Positions 16,646-26,178 of a stretch of DNA of 64,000 nt are shown piece by piece (within the stretch, counting starts at the first letter, position 1; each line of letters opens with the position of its first letter). Made by a program: the position numbers and the translations under genes. Origin of the DNA: Schlegelella_A sp038231215 (lineage in GTDB: Bacteria; Pseudomonadota; Gammaproteobacteria; Burkholderiales; Burkholderiaceae_C); assembly GCA_038231215.1 (NCBI GenBank), contig JBBRLS010000016.1, positions 1-64,000 of the forward strand, written 5' to 3'. The notes beneath the pieces were generated by a model. It was not told the DNA's origin and did no database searches. It saw only the letters and a program-made list of their open reading frames with translations.

Positions 16646-17605
16646 TCAGGAAGCCGAGGACGACGGCTCGACCGCCGCGCCGCCAGCCAGGTAGGCGGCG
16701 GCGCCGCGCGCGAGCAGATCCATGGCGACAGCGACGCCCAGCGCTTCAGCGGCGCTTGCGTCGGCGCCGTCGCTTTCCGCCGAGGCCCGCAGCAAAGGTG
16801 CGTCAGGCCGCTCCGGATCGCCCACCGCGGCGCGCACGTGCAATCGCCCGCCACGCCAGGTCGCGTGCGCCGCGAGCGGCACGCTGCAGTTGCCGCCGAG
16901 CGCCCGGGACACCGATCGCTCGGCCAGCACGGCGAGCCAGGTCGGCCGGTGCGTCAGGGTGGCGAGGCGCTCGTTCAGCACCGACGCATCGGCGCGCGTC
17001 TCGATGCCGAGGGCGCCCTGGCCGGCGCAAGGCAGCATCTGCGCCGTGTCGAAATGGGCGCGGATGCGTTCGATCAGACCGAGCCGCACCAGGCCGGCCG
17101 CGGCGAGCACGATCGCGTCGTACTGTCCCTCATCGAGCTTGCGCAGGCGCGTGTCGAGATTGCCGCGCAAAGGCTCGATGCGCAGGTCGGGTCGCAAGGC
17201 CTTGAGCTGGACGACGCGGCGCAGGCTCGAGGTGCCCACGGTCGCTCCGTGCGGCAGGTCTTCGAGCGACGCGTGACGGCTCGACACGAAGGCATCGCGC
17301 GGGTCCTCGCGCTCGAGCACGGCGGCGAGATGGAAGACCGGCAAGAGGTCCATCGGCAGGTCCTTGAGCGAATGCACGGCGAGGTGGGCACGCCCGTCCT
17401 CGAGCGCGTTCTCCAGCTCCTTGACGAAGAGGCCCTTGCCGCCGACTTTGGCCAGCGAACGATCGAGGATCTGGTCGCCCTTGGTCGTCATCGGCAGCAG
17501 CGACACAGCGTCGCCGAAACGGTGCTCGAGCAGGTGGCGAACGTGCTCGGCCTGCCAGAGCGCGAGGCGGCTTTCGCGAGTGGCGATGACGACGCTTCCA
17601 GTCAT
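16646..17605 (-). CDS. hemC: Porphobilinogen deaminase (hydroxymethylbilane synthase) HemC
   Basis: A 319-residue enzyme that polymerises four porphobilinogens into hydroxymethylbilane. The substrate-binding arginines lie in TSSLRRVVQL and RGNLDTRLRKL. The active-site block LPCAGQGALGIE and the cofactor-attachment cysteine in LGGNCSVPL (C240) are present, so it should be active. It is the first gene of the minus-strand heme operon and is divergent from ppc with only 41 bases between the two starts, so their promoters must overlap or lie inside the coding starts. Confidence 0.96.
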   Translation of the reverse strand: MTGSVVIATRESRLALWQAEHVRHLLEHRFGDAVSLLPMTTKGDQILDRSLAKVGGKGLFVKELENALEDGRAHLAVHSLKDLPMDLLPVFHLAAVLEREDPRDAFVSSRHASLEDLPHGATVGTSSLRRVVQLKALRPDLRIEPLRGNLDTRLRKLDEGQYDAIVLAAAGLVRLGLIERIRAHFDTAQMLPCAGQGALGIETRADASVLNERLATLTHRPTWLAVLAERSVSRALGGNCSVPLAAHATWRGGRLHVRAAVGDPERPDAPLLRASAESDGADASAAEALGVAVAMDLLARGAAAYLAGGAAVEPSSSAS

Positions 17606-17646
17606 CGCCCCATGCTAGCAGGCACGACTCATGCATCATCCGGGCG

Positions 17647-20445
17647 ATGCCCCGGAAAAAACCCGCCACGGCCGCCGACGCCGCCGCCAAGAACCAACCG
17701 CTGGTCGACGACATCCGCCTGCTCGGCCGCATCCTCGGCGACGTGATCCGGGAGCAGGAAGGCAAGGACGCCTTCGACCTGGTCGAGCGCGTGCGCCAGC
17801 TCTCGGTGGCCTACCGGCTGAAGCGCGATGCGCGCGCCGGCCGCGACCTCGACCGACTGCTGACCCGTCTCTCGGGCGACCGCACGGTGAGCGTGATCCG
17901 CGCCTTCAGCTACTTCTCGCACCTGACCAACATCGCCGAGGACCGCCACCACCTGCGCCGGCGCGCCGTGCACGAGCGGCAAGGCCACCTGCAGCGCGGT
18001 TCGCTGCAAGGCGCGTTCGAGCGGCTGGCGCGGCGCGGCATCGCCGCCGATCGCATCGCCGAGACGCTGTCCCATGCCTGGATCTCGCCGGTGCTGACCG
18101 CGCATCCGACCGAAGTGCAGCGCAAGAGCATCCTCGACGCCGAGCGCGCCATCGCCGAGTTGCTGGCCGCGCGCGGCGCCGACGCCGGTGCGCGAGACCT
18201 GGCGCGCAACGAGTCGCTGATCCGCGCCCGCGTCACGCAGCTCTGGCAGACGCGCATGCTGCGCACCGCCAAGCTCACCGTCGACGACGAGATCGAGAAC
18301 GCGCTGAGCTACTACCGCGCGACCTTCCTGGCGCAGATTCCCGAGCTCTACCGCGAGGTCGAGGAAGCCTTGCCCGGCTTCGCCATCGCCAGCTTCTTTC
18401 GCATGGGCAACTGGATCGGCGGCGACCGCGACGGCAATCCCAACGTCTCGGCCGAGACGCTGGCCACGGCGCTGGCGCGGCAGAGCGAGACCGCGCTGCG
18501 CCACTACCTGACGCAGGTGCACGAGCTCGGCGCCGAGCTGTCGAACTCGGCGACGCTCTCGGCCGTGTCGCCGCGCTTGCAGGCGCTGGCCGATGCCTCG
18601 GGAGACCGCAGCGTGCACCGCGAGGACGAGCCCTATCGGCGCGCGCTGATCGGCGTCTATGCACGCCTCGCCGCGACGCTGCACGCCCTCACCGGCACCG
18701 AAGCCTTGCGCCACGCCGTCGCGCCGAGCAGCGTCTATGGCAGCGCCGATGAACTGCTCGCCGACCTGCGCACGATCGAGGAATCGCTTCACCAGCATCA
18801 CGCACAGGCGCTGATCGCGCCTCGCCTCACGCCGCTGATGCGCGCCGTGCAGGTGTTCGGCTTTCATCTGGCGACGGTCGATCTGCGGCAAAGCTCGGAC
18901 CGGCACGAAGCCGTCGTTGCCGAGCTGCTCGCGGTCGCGCGCATTGAGCCCGACTACGCGGCGCTCGACGAGAACGCGCGCCGCGCCTGCCTGCTCGGCC
19001 TGCTCGCCGACGCGCGGCCGCTGCGCGTCGTGCCCAGCGAGCGCGCCACCGCCTACAGCGCGTCGACGCTGGGCGAGCTTGCCATCTTCGAAGCCGCCGC
19101 GGCGATGCTCGCGCGCTACGGCCGCGAAGCGATCCGCCACTACATCGTCTCGCACACCGAGACGGTCAGCGACCTGCTCGAAGTCCTGGTGCTGCTGAAG
19201 GAGGCCGGCCTGATGCGCGGCACGCTCGACGATCACGCCACCACCGCCGTCATCGTCTCGCCCTTGTTCGAGACGATCGGCGACCTGCAGCGTGCCGCGA
19301 CCATCATGCGCGAGTACTACGCCCTGCCCGGCATCGCCGCGATGCTGCAACGCTCCGGCGCCGAGCAGGACGTGATGATCGGCTACAGCGACAGCAACAA
19401 GGACGGCGGCGCGCTGACCAGCTGCTGGGAGCTGTACTGCGCCGAGATCGCGCTGGTCGAGGTCTTTGCCGAGTTGCGCGCCTCGCACGGCATCACGCTA
19501 CGCCTCTTCCACGGCCGCGGCGGCACGGTCGGTCGCGGCGGCGGCCCGAGCTACGAGGCGATCCTGGCCCAGCCGCCGGGCACGGTGAACGGGCAGATCC
19601 GCCTCACCGAGCAGGGCGAGGTGATCGCCTCGAAATACGCGCAGCCCGACATCGGCCGGCGCAATCTGGAAACGCTGGTCGCGGCGACGCTCGAAGCGAC
19701 CTTGCTGCAGCCGACCAAAGCGGCGCCGAAGAGCTTCATCGACGCCGCCGCGCAACTGAGCGCGGCGAGCATGGCAACCTATCGCGGCCTCGTCTACGAG
19801 ACGCCGGGCTTCGCCGACTACTTCTTCAGCGCCACGCCGATCCGCGAGATCGCCGAGCTCAACATCGGCTCGCGCCCGGCCTCGCGCAAGGCGACGCGGG
19901 ACATCTCCGACCTGCGCGCCATCCCGTGGAGTTTCAGCTGGGGCCAGTGCCGCGTCGCCCTGCCCGGCTGGTATGGCTTCGGCTCGGCTGTCGAGGCCTT
20001 TCTGGGCGAGCCCGGCCAGCGCAAGGCGCGCGTGGCACTGCTCCAGCGCATGGCCCGCGAGTGGCCGTTCTTCGCGACGCTGGTCTCCAACCTCGACATG
20101 GTGATCGCCAAGAGCGACATGGCGATCGCTGCCCGCTACGCCCTGCTGGTCGAAGACAGGAAGCTCGGCCGCAGCATCTTCGCGCGCATCGAGGCCGAGT
20201 GGCAGCGCACCGACAACGCGCTCGCCCTCATCACCGGCGAGAAGAACCGGCTGGCGTCGAACCCGTCGCTGGCGCGCTCGATCGAGCACCGCTTTCCCTA
20301 TCTCGATCCGCTCAACCACCTGCAGGTCGAGTTGATGCGGCGCTATCGCCATCGTCGCGACGACGACCCGAGCATCGAGCGCGTGCGGCGCGGCATCCAC
20401 ATCTCGATCAACGGGCTGGCGGCGGGGCTGCGCAACACGGGTTGA
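17647..20445 (+). CDS. ppc: Phosphoenolpyruvate carboxylase
   Basis: A 932-residue PEP carboxylase, full length for the bacterial enzyme, adding bicarbonate to PEP to give oxaloacetate and refill the TCA cycle. Active-site blocks are VLTAHPTEVQRKS near residue 155, GYSDSNKDGG, FHGRGGTVGRGGGP (the mobile loop) and the extreme C-terminal LRNTG. The ATG at 17647 gives a short basic leader before the conserved LLGRILGDVI. The gene is divergent from hemC and followed by a small exported protein gene. Confidence 0.97.
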   Translation: MPRKKPATAADAAAKNQPLVDDIRLLGRILGDVIREQEGKDAFDLVERVRQLSVAYRLKRDARAGRDLDRLLTRLSGDRTVSVIRAFSYFSHLTNIAEDRHHLRRRAVHERQGHLQRGSLQGAFERLARRGIAADRIAETLSHAWISPVLTAHPTEVQRKSILDAERAIAELLAARGADAGARDLARNESLIRARVTQLWQTRMLRTAKLTVDDEIENALSYYRATFLAQIPELYREVEEALPGFAIASFFRMGNWIGGDRDGNPNVSAETLATALARQSETALRHYLTQVHELGAELSNSATLSAVSPRLQALADASGDRSVHREDEPYRRALIGVYARLAATLHALTGTEALRHAVAPSSVYGSADELLADLRTIEESLHQHHAQALIAPRLTPLMRAVQVFGFHLATVDLRQSSDRHEAVVAELLAVARIEPDYAALDENARRACLLGLLADARPLRVVPSERATAYSASTLGELAIFEAAAAMLARYGREAIRHYIVSHTETVSDLLEVLVLLKEAGLMRGTLDDHATTAVIVSPLFETIGDLQRAATIMREYYALPGIAAMLQRSGAEQDVMIGYSDSNKDGGALTSCWELYCAEIALVEVFAELRASHGITLRLFHGRGGTVGRGGGPSYEAILAQPPGTVNGQIRLTEQGEVIASKYAQPDIGRRNLETLVAATLEATLLQPTKAAPKSFIDAAAQLSAASMATYRGLVYETPGFADYFFSATPIREIAELNIGSRPASRKATRDISDLRAIPWSFSWGQCRVALPGWYGFGSAVEAFLGEPGQRKARVALLQRMAREWPFFATLVSNLDMVIAKSDMAIAARYALLVEDRKLGRSIFARIEAEWQRTDNALALITGEKNRLASNPSLARSIEHRFPYLDPLNHLQVELMRRYRHRRDDDPSIERVRRGIHISINGLAAGLRNTG

Positions 20446-20492
20446 GGCCTCGGCGCGGTGCGGTCACCGAGCCGGCGGACAATCCGCTCGCC

Positions 20493-20933
20493 ATGATCAC
20501 GCCGATATGCCTCAGCCGCTCGAAACGTTTGTGCGCGGCGCTCGCCGGCGCCTGGCTCACCTTGGTATCGCTGGCCGCCCAGGGCGCGAGCGGGGCCGGG
20601 TTTTCCGCCGCGAGGGTCGATGTGATCGAAAGTTGCGTCGATGCCTCGTCGCCGATCCGCTTCGCCAGCGCCGAGCGCCGCGCGAGCCTCGAGGAGAGCG
20701 ACGCCGCCGAGGTTGTCGGCTCCCTGCTGGCCCGCTATCCGGCGGTGGCGCAGACCGGCGTCGTGCCCGACGGCATCGTGCTGTGGGCCAAGCCGGGGGA
20801 CGGCTGGGTCTACATCGCGCTCATCACGAACCCGGAAAAGTCGGACGAGGTCTGCTTTGTCGCGACCTTTTCCGGGGCCCGGTTCGAGTTCACGAATTCG
20901 CTGAGCCGGAAGTACTTCGGCGTCAACGTCTGA
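20493..20933 (+). CDS. Small exported hypothetical protein
   Basis: A 146-residue protein starting at an ATG 47 bases after ppc. A signal peptide is likely (basic RSKR, hydrophobic core to about residue 33, cleavage near QGAS). The mature part contains two cysteines (CVD and EVCFVATF) that could form a disulfide and ends with hydrophobic-aromatic strands. I recognise no family. The open frame extends upstream into ppc, but only this ATG gives an export signal. It converges with the LytTR response-regulator gene. Confidence 0.65.
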   Translation: MITPICLSRSKRLCAALAGAWLTLVSLAAQGASGAGFSAARVDVIESCVDASSPIRFASAERRASLEESDAAEVVGSLLARYPAVAQTGVVPDGIVLWAKPGDGWVYIALITNPEKSDEVCFVATFSGARFEFTNSLSRKYFGVNV

Positions 20934-20950
20934 CGCAGCCGTGTGGGCCG

Positions 20951-21757
20951 CTAGCGCCCCGCCGCCACCAACGCCTCGCGCACTGCCGCGACCTGCCGCC
21001 GCGACACCGCGAGCCATTCCCCGACCGGCGCCATGCAGACGGCCCAGCCCTCTGCACCTTCTTCTTCCTGCTCGCCAGCGAGCGTGCGACGCTCGAGTGC
21101 GCGCACGGCGCGCCGCGCCACCAGGGCGTTGCGATGGACGCGCAGGAAGTGCTCGCCGAGCCGCTCTTCGAGATCGGCGAGCGAGTCGTCGAGCACGTGC
21201 GTGTGCTCTGCCGTGCGCAGCGTCACGTACTTGAGCTCGGCCTTCAGGTAGAGCACGTCGGTCACCGGCACGCGGATGATGCGGCCGCGGTCGGTGACGA
21301 CGATGACCGGCCCTTCGTCCTGGACCACCGGCGGCTGCGCTGCCACCGGCTGGCCCGCGGCCAGTCGCTGGGCGACGCGGCGCAGCGCCATCTGCAGCCG
21401 CTCGCGCTTGACCGGCTTGGTCAGATAGTCGATCGCTTCGAGGTCGAAGGCCTTGAGCGCGTGCTGCACGTGCGCGGTGACGAAGACGATCGCCGGCGCC
21501 GGTGTTTTCAACCGCAGCTCGGCGGCGAGTTGCGTGCCGTCGCGACCGGGCATCTGCACGTCGAGCAGGACCAGATCGCATTCGTGCGTCATCAGCCAGA
21601 CCAGCGCCTGCGACGCGTTCGCCGCCTCGCCCGCGACCTGGCAATGCGGCTCGCCGCACTCGGCGACCAGCGTACGCAGGCGCAGCCGCGCCAGCTCCTC
21701 GTCGTCGACGACGAGAACGCGCAGCGCGCGGGTGGCGACAGCGTGGACGGCGCTCAT
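20951..21757 (-). CDS. LytTR-family response regulator (AlgR-like)
   Basis: A 268-residue regulator. The receiver domain has acidic pocket residues in VLVVDDEELAR, the phosphoacceptor D66 in LLDVQMPGRDG, and the conserved lysine in LTKPVKRERL. The C-terminal LytTR DNA-binding domain starts at about residue 150 (YLKAELKYVTLRT, LGEHFLRVHRNALV). It lies 10 bases after its partner kinase on the minus strand. The block argH / kinase / regulator / hemC-hemD matches the argH-algZ-algR-hemCD order known in Pseudomonas, so this is the AlgR equivalent. Its targets here are not known; alginate control should not be assumed. Confidence 0.9.
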   Translation of the reverse strand: MSAVHAVATRALRVLVVDDEELARLRLRTLVAECGEPHCQVAGEAANASQALVWLMTHECDLVLLDVQMPGRDGTQLAAELRLKTPAPAIVFVTAHVQHALKAFDLEAIDYLTKPVKRERLQMALRRVAQRLAAGQPVAAQPPVVQDEGPVIVVTDRGRIIRVPVTDVLYLKAELKYVTLRTAEHTHVLDDSLADLEERLGEHFLRVHRNALVARRAVRALERRTLAGEQEEEGAEGWAVCMAPVGEWLAVSRRQVAAVREALVAAGR

Positions 21758-21767
21758 CGAGGGTCGC

Positions 21768-22850
21768 TCATAGCGGAAGGACGATCTGCACGCGGAACAC
21801 GTCGGCCTCCTGGCGCATGTCGAACTGGGCCGCGACGTCGTGCATCAGGCGCAGCCGCTCGCGAACATTCTTCAGGGCGATGCCGTTGCCCGGCCGCGAG
21901 GCTTCCTTGGGCACGCTGTTGGCGATCGAAAGCACCGCGCGACCGACCTTGACCTTGGTGCGGATGCGGATCACGCCGCCTTCGGGCGACGGCTCGACGC
22001 CATGCCGCACGGCGTTCTCGACCAGCGGCTGCAAGAGCAGAGGGGGAACGCGTGCGCTGCCCGCGTCGGGATCGAGCTCCCAGCTCACGTGCAGGCGACT
22101 GCCGAAGCGAATCTGCTCGATGTCGAGATAGCGCTGCGCCAGTTCCACCTCCTCGGCCAGCGAGACCGATTCGGCGGTATCGCCGATGGCGACGCGAAAC
22201 AGCTCGGCCAAATCCTCGAGCACGCCCTCGGCCTTGGCCGGGTCGAGGCGAACGAGGGTCAGCGCCGTGTTCAGCGTGTTGAAGAGAAAGTGCGGGCGAA
22301 TGCGCGATTGCAGTTCGGCCAGGCGCGCCGTCGTCTCGGCCGGCAAGGTCGCCTTGGCACGCAGGCGCAGCCATTCGAATATCGCGGCGGCCATGGCCGC
22401 GCCGGACAACGCCGGTCCCGGCCCGACGAGCGGCCGCAGGCCGGCGCCCGAAGTGTCGAGAAGGAGCATCGCAACCAACTGCGACGCGGCCCACGCGGCG
22501 AGCGCGCCGAGGCCTATCGCCGCCGCCCACTGCGCCGGCACCGGCGCAGCGGCGAGCGGGCGCTTGAGGGCGCAGAGGGCCAGCAGCCACATCAGCACGC
22601 CAGGCAGGGCGACGCTCGAGCCGGCGGCCGTGAGGCCGAGCCAGATCGGGAACGTCTCTGCCGCGAAGATCATGCCGATCGCCATCACGCCGTGCACGAA
22701 CAACAGCGCGCGCAGCACGACGCCGACATGGCAGACGTCGAACGCCGAGTCGGGACCGGGAGGGCGCGGCACCGCCGTGTCGGCAGCGATGTCGAAGGCG
22801 GTCGCGCCGAAGCCGGTCGAGCGAGACGGTGCGGCGGGCACGGCGCTCAT
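21768..22850 (-). CDS. Membrane sensor histidine kinase, LytS/AlgZ (FimS) type
   Basis: A 360-residue kinase. Four hydrophobic segments between about residues 43 and 157 form the membrane sensor. The His_kinase domain carries H187 in IRPHFLFNTLN, the form used by LytS/AlgZ kinases, and the ATPase domain has the N-box PLVENAVRHGV and GNGIALKNVRERL. It is co-transcribed with the LytTR regulator that follows and is divergent from argH (155 bases between starts). Unlike Pseudomonas AlgZ, the ATP-binding motifs look intact, so autophosphorylation is plausible. Confidence 0.88.
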   Translation of the reverse strand: MSAVPAAPSRSTGFGATAFDIAADTAVPRPPGPDSAFDVCHVGVVLRALLFVHGVMAIGMIFAAETFPIWLGLTAAGSSVALPGVLMWLLALCALKRPLAAAPVPAQWAAAIGLGALAAWAASQLVAMLLLDTSGAGLRPLVGPGPALSGAAMAAAIFEWLRLRAKATLPAETTARLAELQSRIRPHFLFNTLNTALTLVRLDPAKAEGVLEDLAELFRVAIGDTAESVSLAEEVELAQRYLDIEQIRFGSRLHVSWELDPDAGSARVPPLLLQPLVENAVRHGVEPSPEGGVIRIRTKVKVGRAVLSIANSVPKEASRPGNGIALKNVRERLRLMHDVAAQFDMRQEADVFRVQIVLPL

Positions 22851-23005
22851 TCGCGACGAGGGCTCGCCGATAGAATCGCGGCAAGGCAGACGGTGGGCAT
22901 GGCGAGCATTGTCCCCAACCGCCGGCCCGCCGTGGGCCCGAGTTGCGGCGCTTCCGCGGTCGTTGTGTGACCGTGTGCACGCTGCACTGAACCTCCCGTT
23001 CGAGA

Positions 23006-24406
23006 ATGACCGCCAACCAGTTCGACAAGAAGACCGAAGCCTGGTCGGCGCTGTTCTCCGAGCCGATGAGCGAGCTCGTGCAGCGCTACACGGCGAGCGT
23101 GTCCTTCGACAAGCGGCTCTGGCGCGCCGACATCGCAGGCAGCCTCGCCCACGCCGACATGCTCGCCGTGCAGGGCGTGATCGCCGCCACCGACCTCGGC
23201 GCGATCCGCAGCGGCCTGGCGACGATCGCCGCCGAGATCGAAAGCGGCCGCTTCGAGTGGCGCCAGGAGCTCGAGGACGTGCACCTCAACATCGAGGCGC
23301 GGCTCGTGCAGCTGGCCGGCGACGCGGGCAAGCGCCTGCACACCGGCCGCTCGCGCAACGACCAGGTGGCGACCGACCTGCGCCTCTGGCTGCGCGACGA
23401 GATCGCCGGCATCGCCACCTTGCTCGCCGATCTGCAGCGCGCCTTCGTCGACCTGGCCGAGCAGCACACCGAGACCATCCTGCCCGGCTTCACGCATCTG
23501 CAAGTGGCCCAGCCCGTCTCATATGCGCACCACCTGCTCGCCTATGTCGAGATGTTCTCGCGCGATGCCGAGCGCATGGGCGAAGTGCATGCGCGCACCA
23601 ACCGCCTGCCGCTCGGCGCCGCGGCGCTGGCCGGCACCAGCTATCCGCTCGACCGCGAAGCGGTGGCCCGGGCGCTCGGCATGGCAGGCCTGTGCCGCAA
23701 CAGCATCGACGCCGTCAGCGACCGCGACTTCGCGATCGAGTTCGCGGCCGCGGCGAGCCTGATCATGGTCCACGTCTCGCGCTTCAGCGAGGAGCTGGTG
23801 CTGTGGATGAGCCAGAACTTCGGCTTCATCGCGCTGGCCGACCGCTTCTGCACCGGCTCGTCGATCATGCCGCAGAAAAAGAACCCCGATGTGCCCGAGC
23901 TGGCACGCGGCAAGACCGGCCGCGTCGTCGGCCACCTGATGGGCCTGCTCGTGCTCATGAAGGGCCAGCCGCTCGCCTACAACAAGGACAACCAGGAAGA
24001 CAAGGAGCCGCTCTTCGACACCGTCGACACGCTGAAGGACACCCTGCGCATCTTCTGCGAGCTGGTGCCCGGCATCGCGGTCAAGGCCGAGGCGATGGAG
24101 CGCGCCGCCGCCAGGGGCTACGCCACTGCCACCGATCTGGCCGACTACCTCGTCAAGAAAGGCGTGCCGTTTCGCGACGCGCACGAAGCCGTCGCCCACG
24201 CCGTCAAGCAGGCGACCCAGGAAGGCGTCGGCCTGGCCGACTTGCCGCTGGCCACGCTGCAGGGCTTTCATCCCGGCATCGCCGCCGACGTGCAGGCCGT
24301 GCTCACGCTGCGCGGCTCGCTCGCCTCGCGCACCGTCGCAGGCGGCACCGCACCCGGGCAAGTGCGCGCCGAAATCGCGCGGCACCGCGCCCGGCTCGGC
24401 CAATAG
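23006..24406 (+). CDS. argH: Argininosuccinate lyase
   Basis: A 466-residue lyase of the fumarase/aspartase superfamily that splits argininosuccinate into arginine and fumarate, the last step of arginine synthesis. The conserved blocks HTGRSRNDQVATDLRLW, HLQVAQPVSYAHH and the signature GSSIMPQKKNPD are intact. The ATG at 23006 leads straight into the family N-terminus (FDKKTEAWSALFSEP). The gene heads a forward pair with a small exported protein 19 bases later. Confidence 0.97.
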   Translation: MTANQFDKKTEAWSALFSEPMSELVQRYTASVSFDKRLWRADIAGSLAHADMLAVQGVIAATDLGAIRSGLATIAAEIESGRFEWRQELEDVHLNIEARLVQLAGDAGKRLHTGRSRNDQVATDLRLWLRDEIAGIATLLADLQRAFVDLAEQHTETILPGFTHLQVAQPVSYAHHLLAYVEMFSRDAERMGEVHARTNRLPLGAAALAGTSYPLDREAVARALGMAGLCRNSIDAVSDRDFAIEFAAAASLIMVHVSRFSEELVLWMSQNFGFIALADRFCTGSSIMPQKKNPDVPELARGKTGRVVGHLMGLLVLMKGQPLAYNKDNQEDKEPLFDTVDTLKDTLRIFCELVPGIAVKAEAMERAAARGYATATDLADYLVKKGVPFRDAHEAVAHAVKQATQEGVGLADLPLATLQGFHPGIAADVQAVLTLRGSLASRTVAGGTAPGQVRAEIARHRARLGQ

Positions 24407-24425
24407 ATCTTCGAGAGGTTCGAAC

Positions 24426-24818
24426 GTGCAACGACGATCCCTGCTTTCCCTGGCCGCGCGGGCCGCACTGCTGATCGCCGCGCCGGCGCTCGCCCAGACG
24501 CCGACGGCGCCGCGCGAGCGCAAGCCCGACCTCGGCGACGTCGCAGAAGGCCGCTACTTCGGCGACGTGATCTCCGACTCGAAGGGCTCGTCACGCAATG
24601 AGGTCACGCTCACGGTGACGCGCGTCGGCGTCGACCGCGTCCGCATCACGTCCGACTATGCGCGGCTGCCCGTCGTCGAAGTTGCGCTGCAACGCGCGCT
24701 CGACAAGATCGTCCAGTCGCGCGGCAACACCGCCTTCGTCTACGACCGGGCGAAGAAGCCGGCCAGGCTCGACGTGAGCTTCGACAACGAGGTGAGCTGG
24801 AGCGGTACCAGACAATAG
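24426..24818 (+). CDS. Small exported hypothetical protein downstream of argH
   Basis: A 130-residue protein with a GTG start after a GAGAGG site and a likely signal peptide (RR, then SLAARAALLIAAPALA-Q). The mature part is polar, with alternating strands (NEVTLTVTRVGVDRVRITS, PARLDVSFDNEVSW). I do not recognise the family. The 19-base spacing from argH suggests co-transcription, but a link with arginine synthesis is not implied by the sequence. Confidence 0.7.
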   Translation: MQRRSLLSLAARAALLIAAPALAQTPTAPRERKPDLGDVAEGRYFGDVISDSKGSSRNEVTLTVTRVGVDRVRITSDYARLPVVEVALQRALDKIVQSRGNTAFVYDRAKKPARLDVSFDNEVSWSGTRQ

Positions 24819-24886
24819 TCAGCGGTGGGCACCCGCCTTGCCTGCGCCTGCATCCACGGCGACCACCGCAGCGTATTGCAAAGACG

Positions 24887-25774
24887 ATGCAGTTTCCCGA
24901 CACCCCGATCGGCCGCGCCGCCGGCCTGATCGTCCTGGCGCTTGTCGCGGTCGTCGCACTGGCCGCTTGCTCGCCGCTCGGCGCGATCAACGCGCTGACG
25001 CCCGGCGACACCTATCGCGCGACGCCCGCCGTCGCCTACGGTTCCTTGTCGCGGCAAAAGCTCGACATCTATACGCCCACGAACGCCGCGCCCGCCGCCG
25101 GCTGGCCGACGGTCGTGTTTTTCTACGGCGGCAACTGGACCGACGGGGAGCGTGGCGAATACAAGTTCATGGGCGAGGCGCTCGCCTCGGGCGGCGTGCT
25201 CGTGCTGGTCGCCGACTACCGTCTCTACCCCGAAGTCACATACCCCGGCTTCGTCGAGGACTGTGCCAAGGCAATGGCCTGGGGCCTCGAGCACGCGAAG
25301 GCGCTCGGCGGCGATCCGAAGCGCGTCTTCGTCATGGGCCACAGCGCCGGCGGCTACAACGCGGCGATGCTCGCGCTCGACCCGCGCTGGCTGCAGGCGG
25401 TCGGCCATTCACCGGCCGAGCTGCGCGGCTGGATCGGCCTGGCCGGCGCCTACGAGTTCTATCCGCTCGAGCCCGCCCAGCCGGCGCGACCGGTGTTCCA
25501 TCACCCCGATTACCCGCCCAACTCGCAGCCGATCTTCGACGTGACACCGAGCTCGCCGCGCGCCTTCCTCGCCGCGCCGGAGAAGGACAAGGTGGTCAGC
25601 CCGACGCGCAGCACTCTGGCGATGGCGACGAAGCTGCGCGCCGCCGGCGTGCCGGTCGAGCTGCATTCGTACGACGGCGTCTCGCACGCGCTGCTCGCCG
25701 GCGTCTTCGCGCGGCCGTTGCGCGGCCTGGCGCCGGCGCGCGACGATCTGCTCGCCTGGATCGCCGCGAACTGA
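24887..25774 (+). CDS. Alpha/beta-hydrolase lipoprotein (BD-FAE/esterase type)
   Basis: A 295-residue lipoprotein hydrolase. Residues 1-28 form a lipoprotein signal ending in the lipobox LAAC (C28). The fold follows with the oxyanion strand VVFFYGGNW, the nucleophile elbow GHSAGGY (S153), an acidic residue near EKDKVVSP and the catalytic histidine in DGVSHALL. It resembles small-ester or formylkynurenine-type carboxylesterases. It should be anchored in the outer or inner membrane facing the periplasm. It converges with the ABM monooxygenase gene; natural substrate unknown. Confidence 0.87.
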   Translation: MQFPDTPIGRAAGLIVLALVAVVALAACSPLGAINALTPGDTYRATPAVAYGSLSRQKLDIYTPTNAAPAAGWPTVVFFYGGNWTDGERGEYKFMGEALASGGVLVLVADYRLYPEVTYPGFVEDCAKAMAWGLEHAKALGGDPKRVFVMGHSAGGYNAAMLALDPRWLQAVGHSPAELRGWIGLAGAYEFYPLEPAQPARPVFHHPDYPPNSQPIFDVTPSSPRAFLAAPEKDKVVSPTRSTLAMATKLRAAGVPVELHSYDGVSHALLAGVFARPLRGLAPARDDLLAWIAAN

Positions 25775-25786
25775 GCCGCGCGCCGT

Positions 25787-26086
25787 TCAGCGCAGGCCGA
25801 TTTCGCTCGCCTCGTAGATCTCGAGCGTAGGCGGTCGCGCCGACAGGGATGCCGCCTGCGCGCCGAAGGCGCGCGACGCCGGCACCTTGAAGTGCGCATC
25901 GAGCGCGGCCCGATCGGCCCAGCGCTCGAAGAAGACCAGGCGCAGGCCGTCGTTGGCGTCGACGGCGACGCCGTGCTGCAGACAGCCGGGCTCGGCGAGC
26001 GAGTGAGCGACGTGGGCGAGGCTCGCTTCGCGCAGGGTGGCGAAGGTGTCGCCGCGAGCCGCGATGGAACCGGTGACGATGAGCAT
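25787..26086 (-). CDS. Antibiotic biosynthesis monooxygenase (ABM/YgiN-like) domain protein
   Basis: A 99-residue single ABM domain, a ferredoxin-like dimeric fold seen in quinol monooxygenases such as YgiN. The typical pattern is N-terminal LIVTGSIAARGD, then GCLQHGVAVDAND, LVFFERWADRAALDAHF (the FExWxxxxxxxxH block) and a C-terminal strand. Small members act on quinols or polyketides or have no proven activity. It stands alone between the esterase and the VIT gene. Confidence 0.82.
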   Translation of the reverse strand: MLIVTGSIAARGDTFATLREASLAHVAHSLAEPGCLQHGVAVDANDGLRLVFFERWADRAALDAHFKVPASRAFGAQAASLSARPPTLEIYEASEIGLR

Positions 26087-26178
26087 GGCGGCGGCCTCGT
26101 GTGCGCGGAGGGGCCATCGTAGCGGCGCTTGTCGGACGAACGCTTCGCACTTCTTCCTTCAGGCCCTAAGCTTCACCC

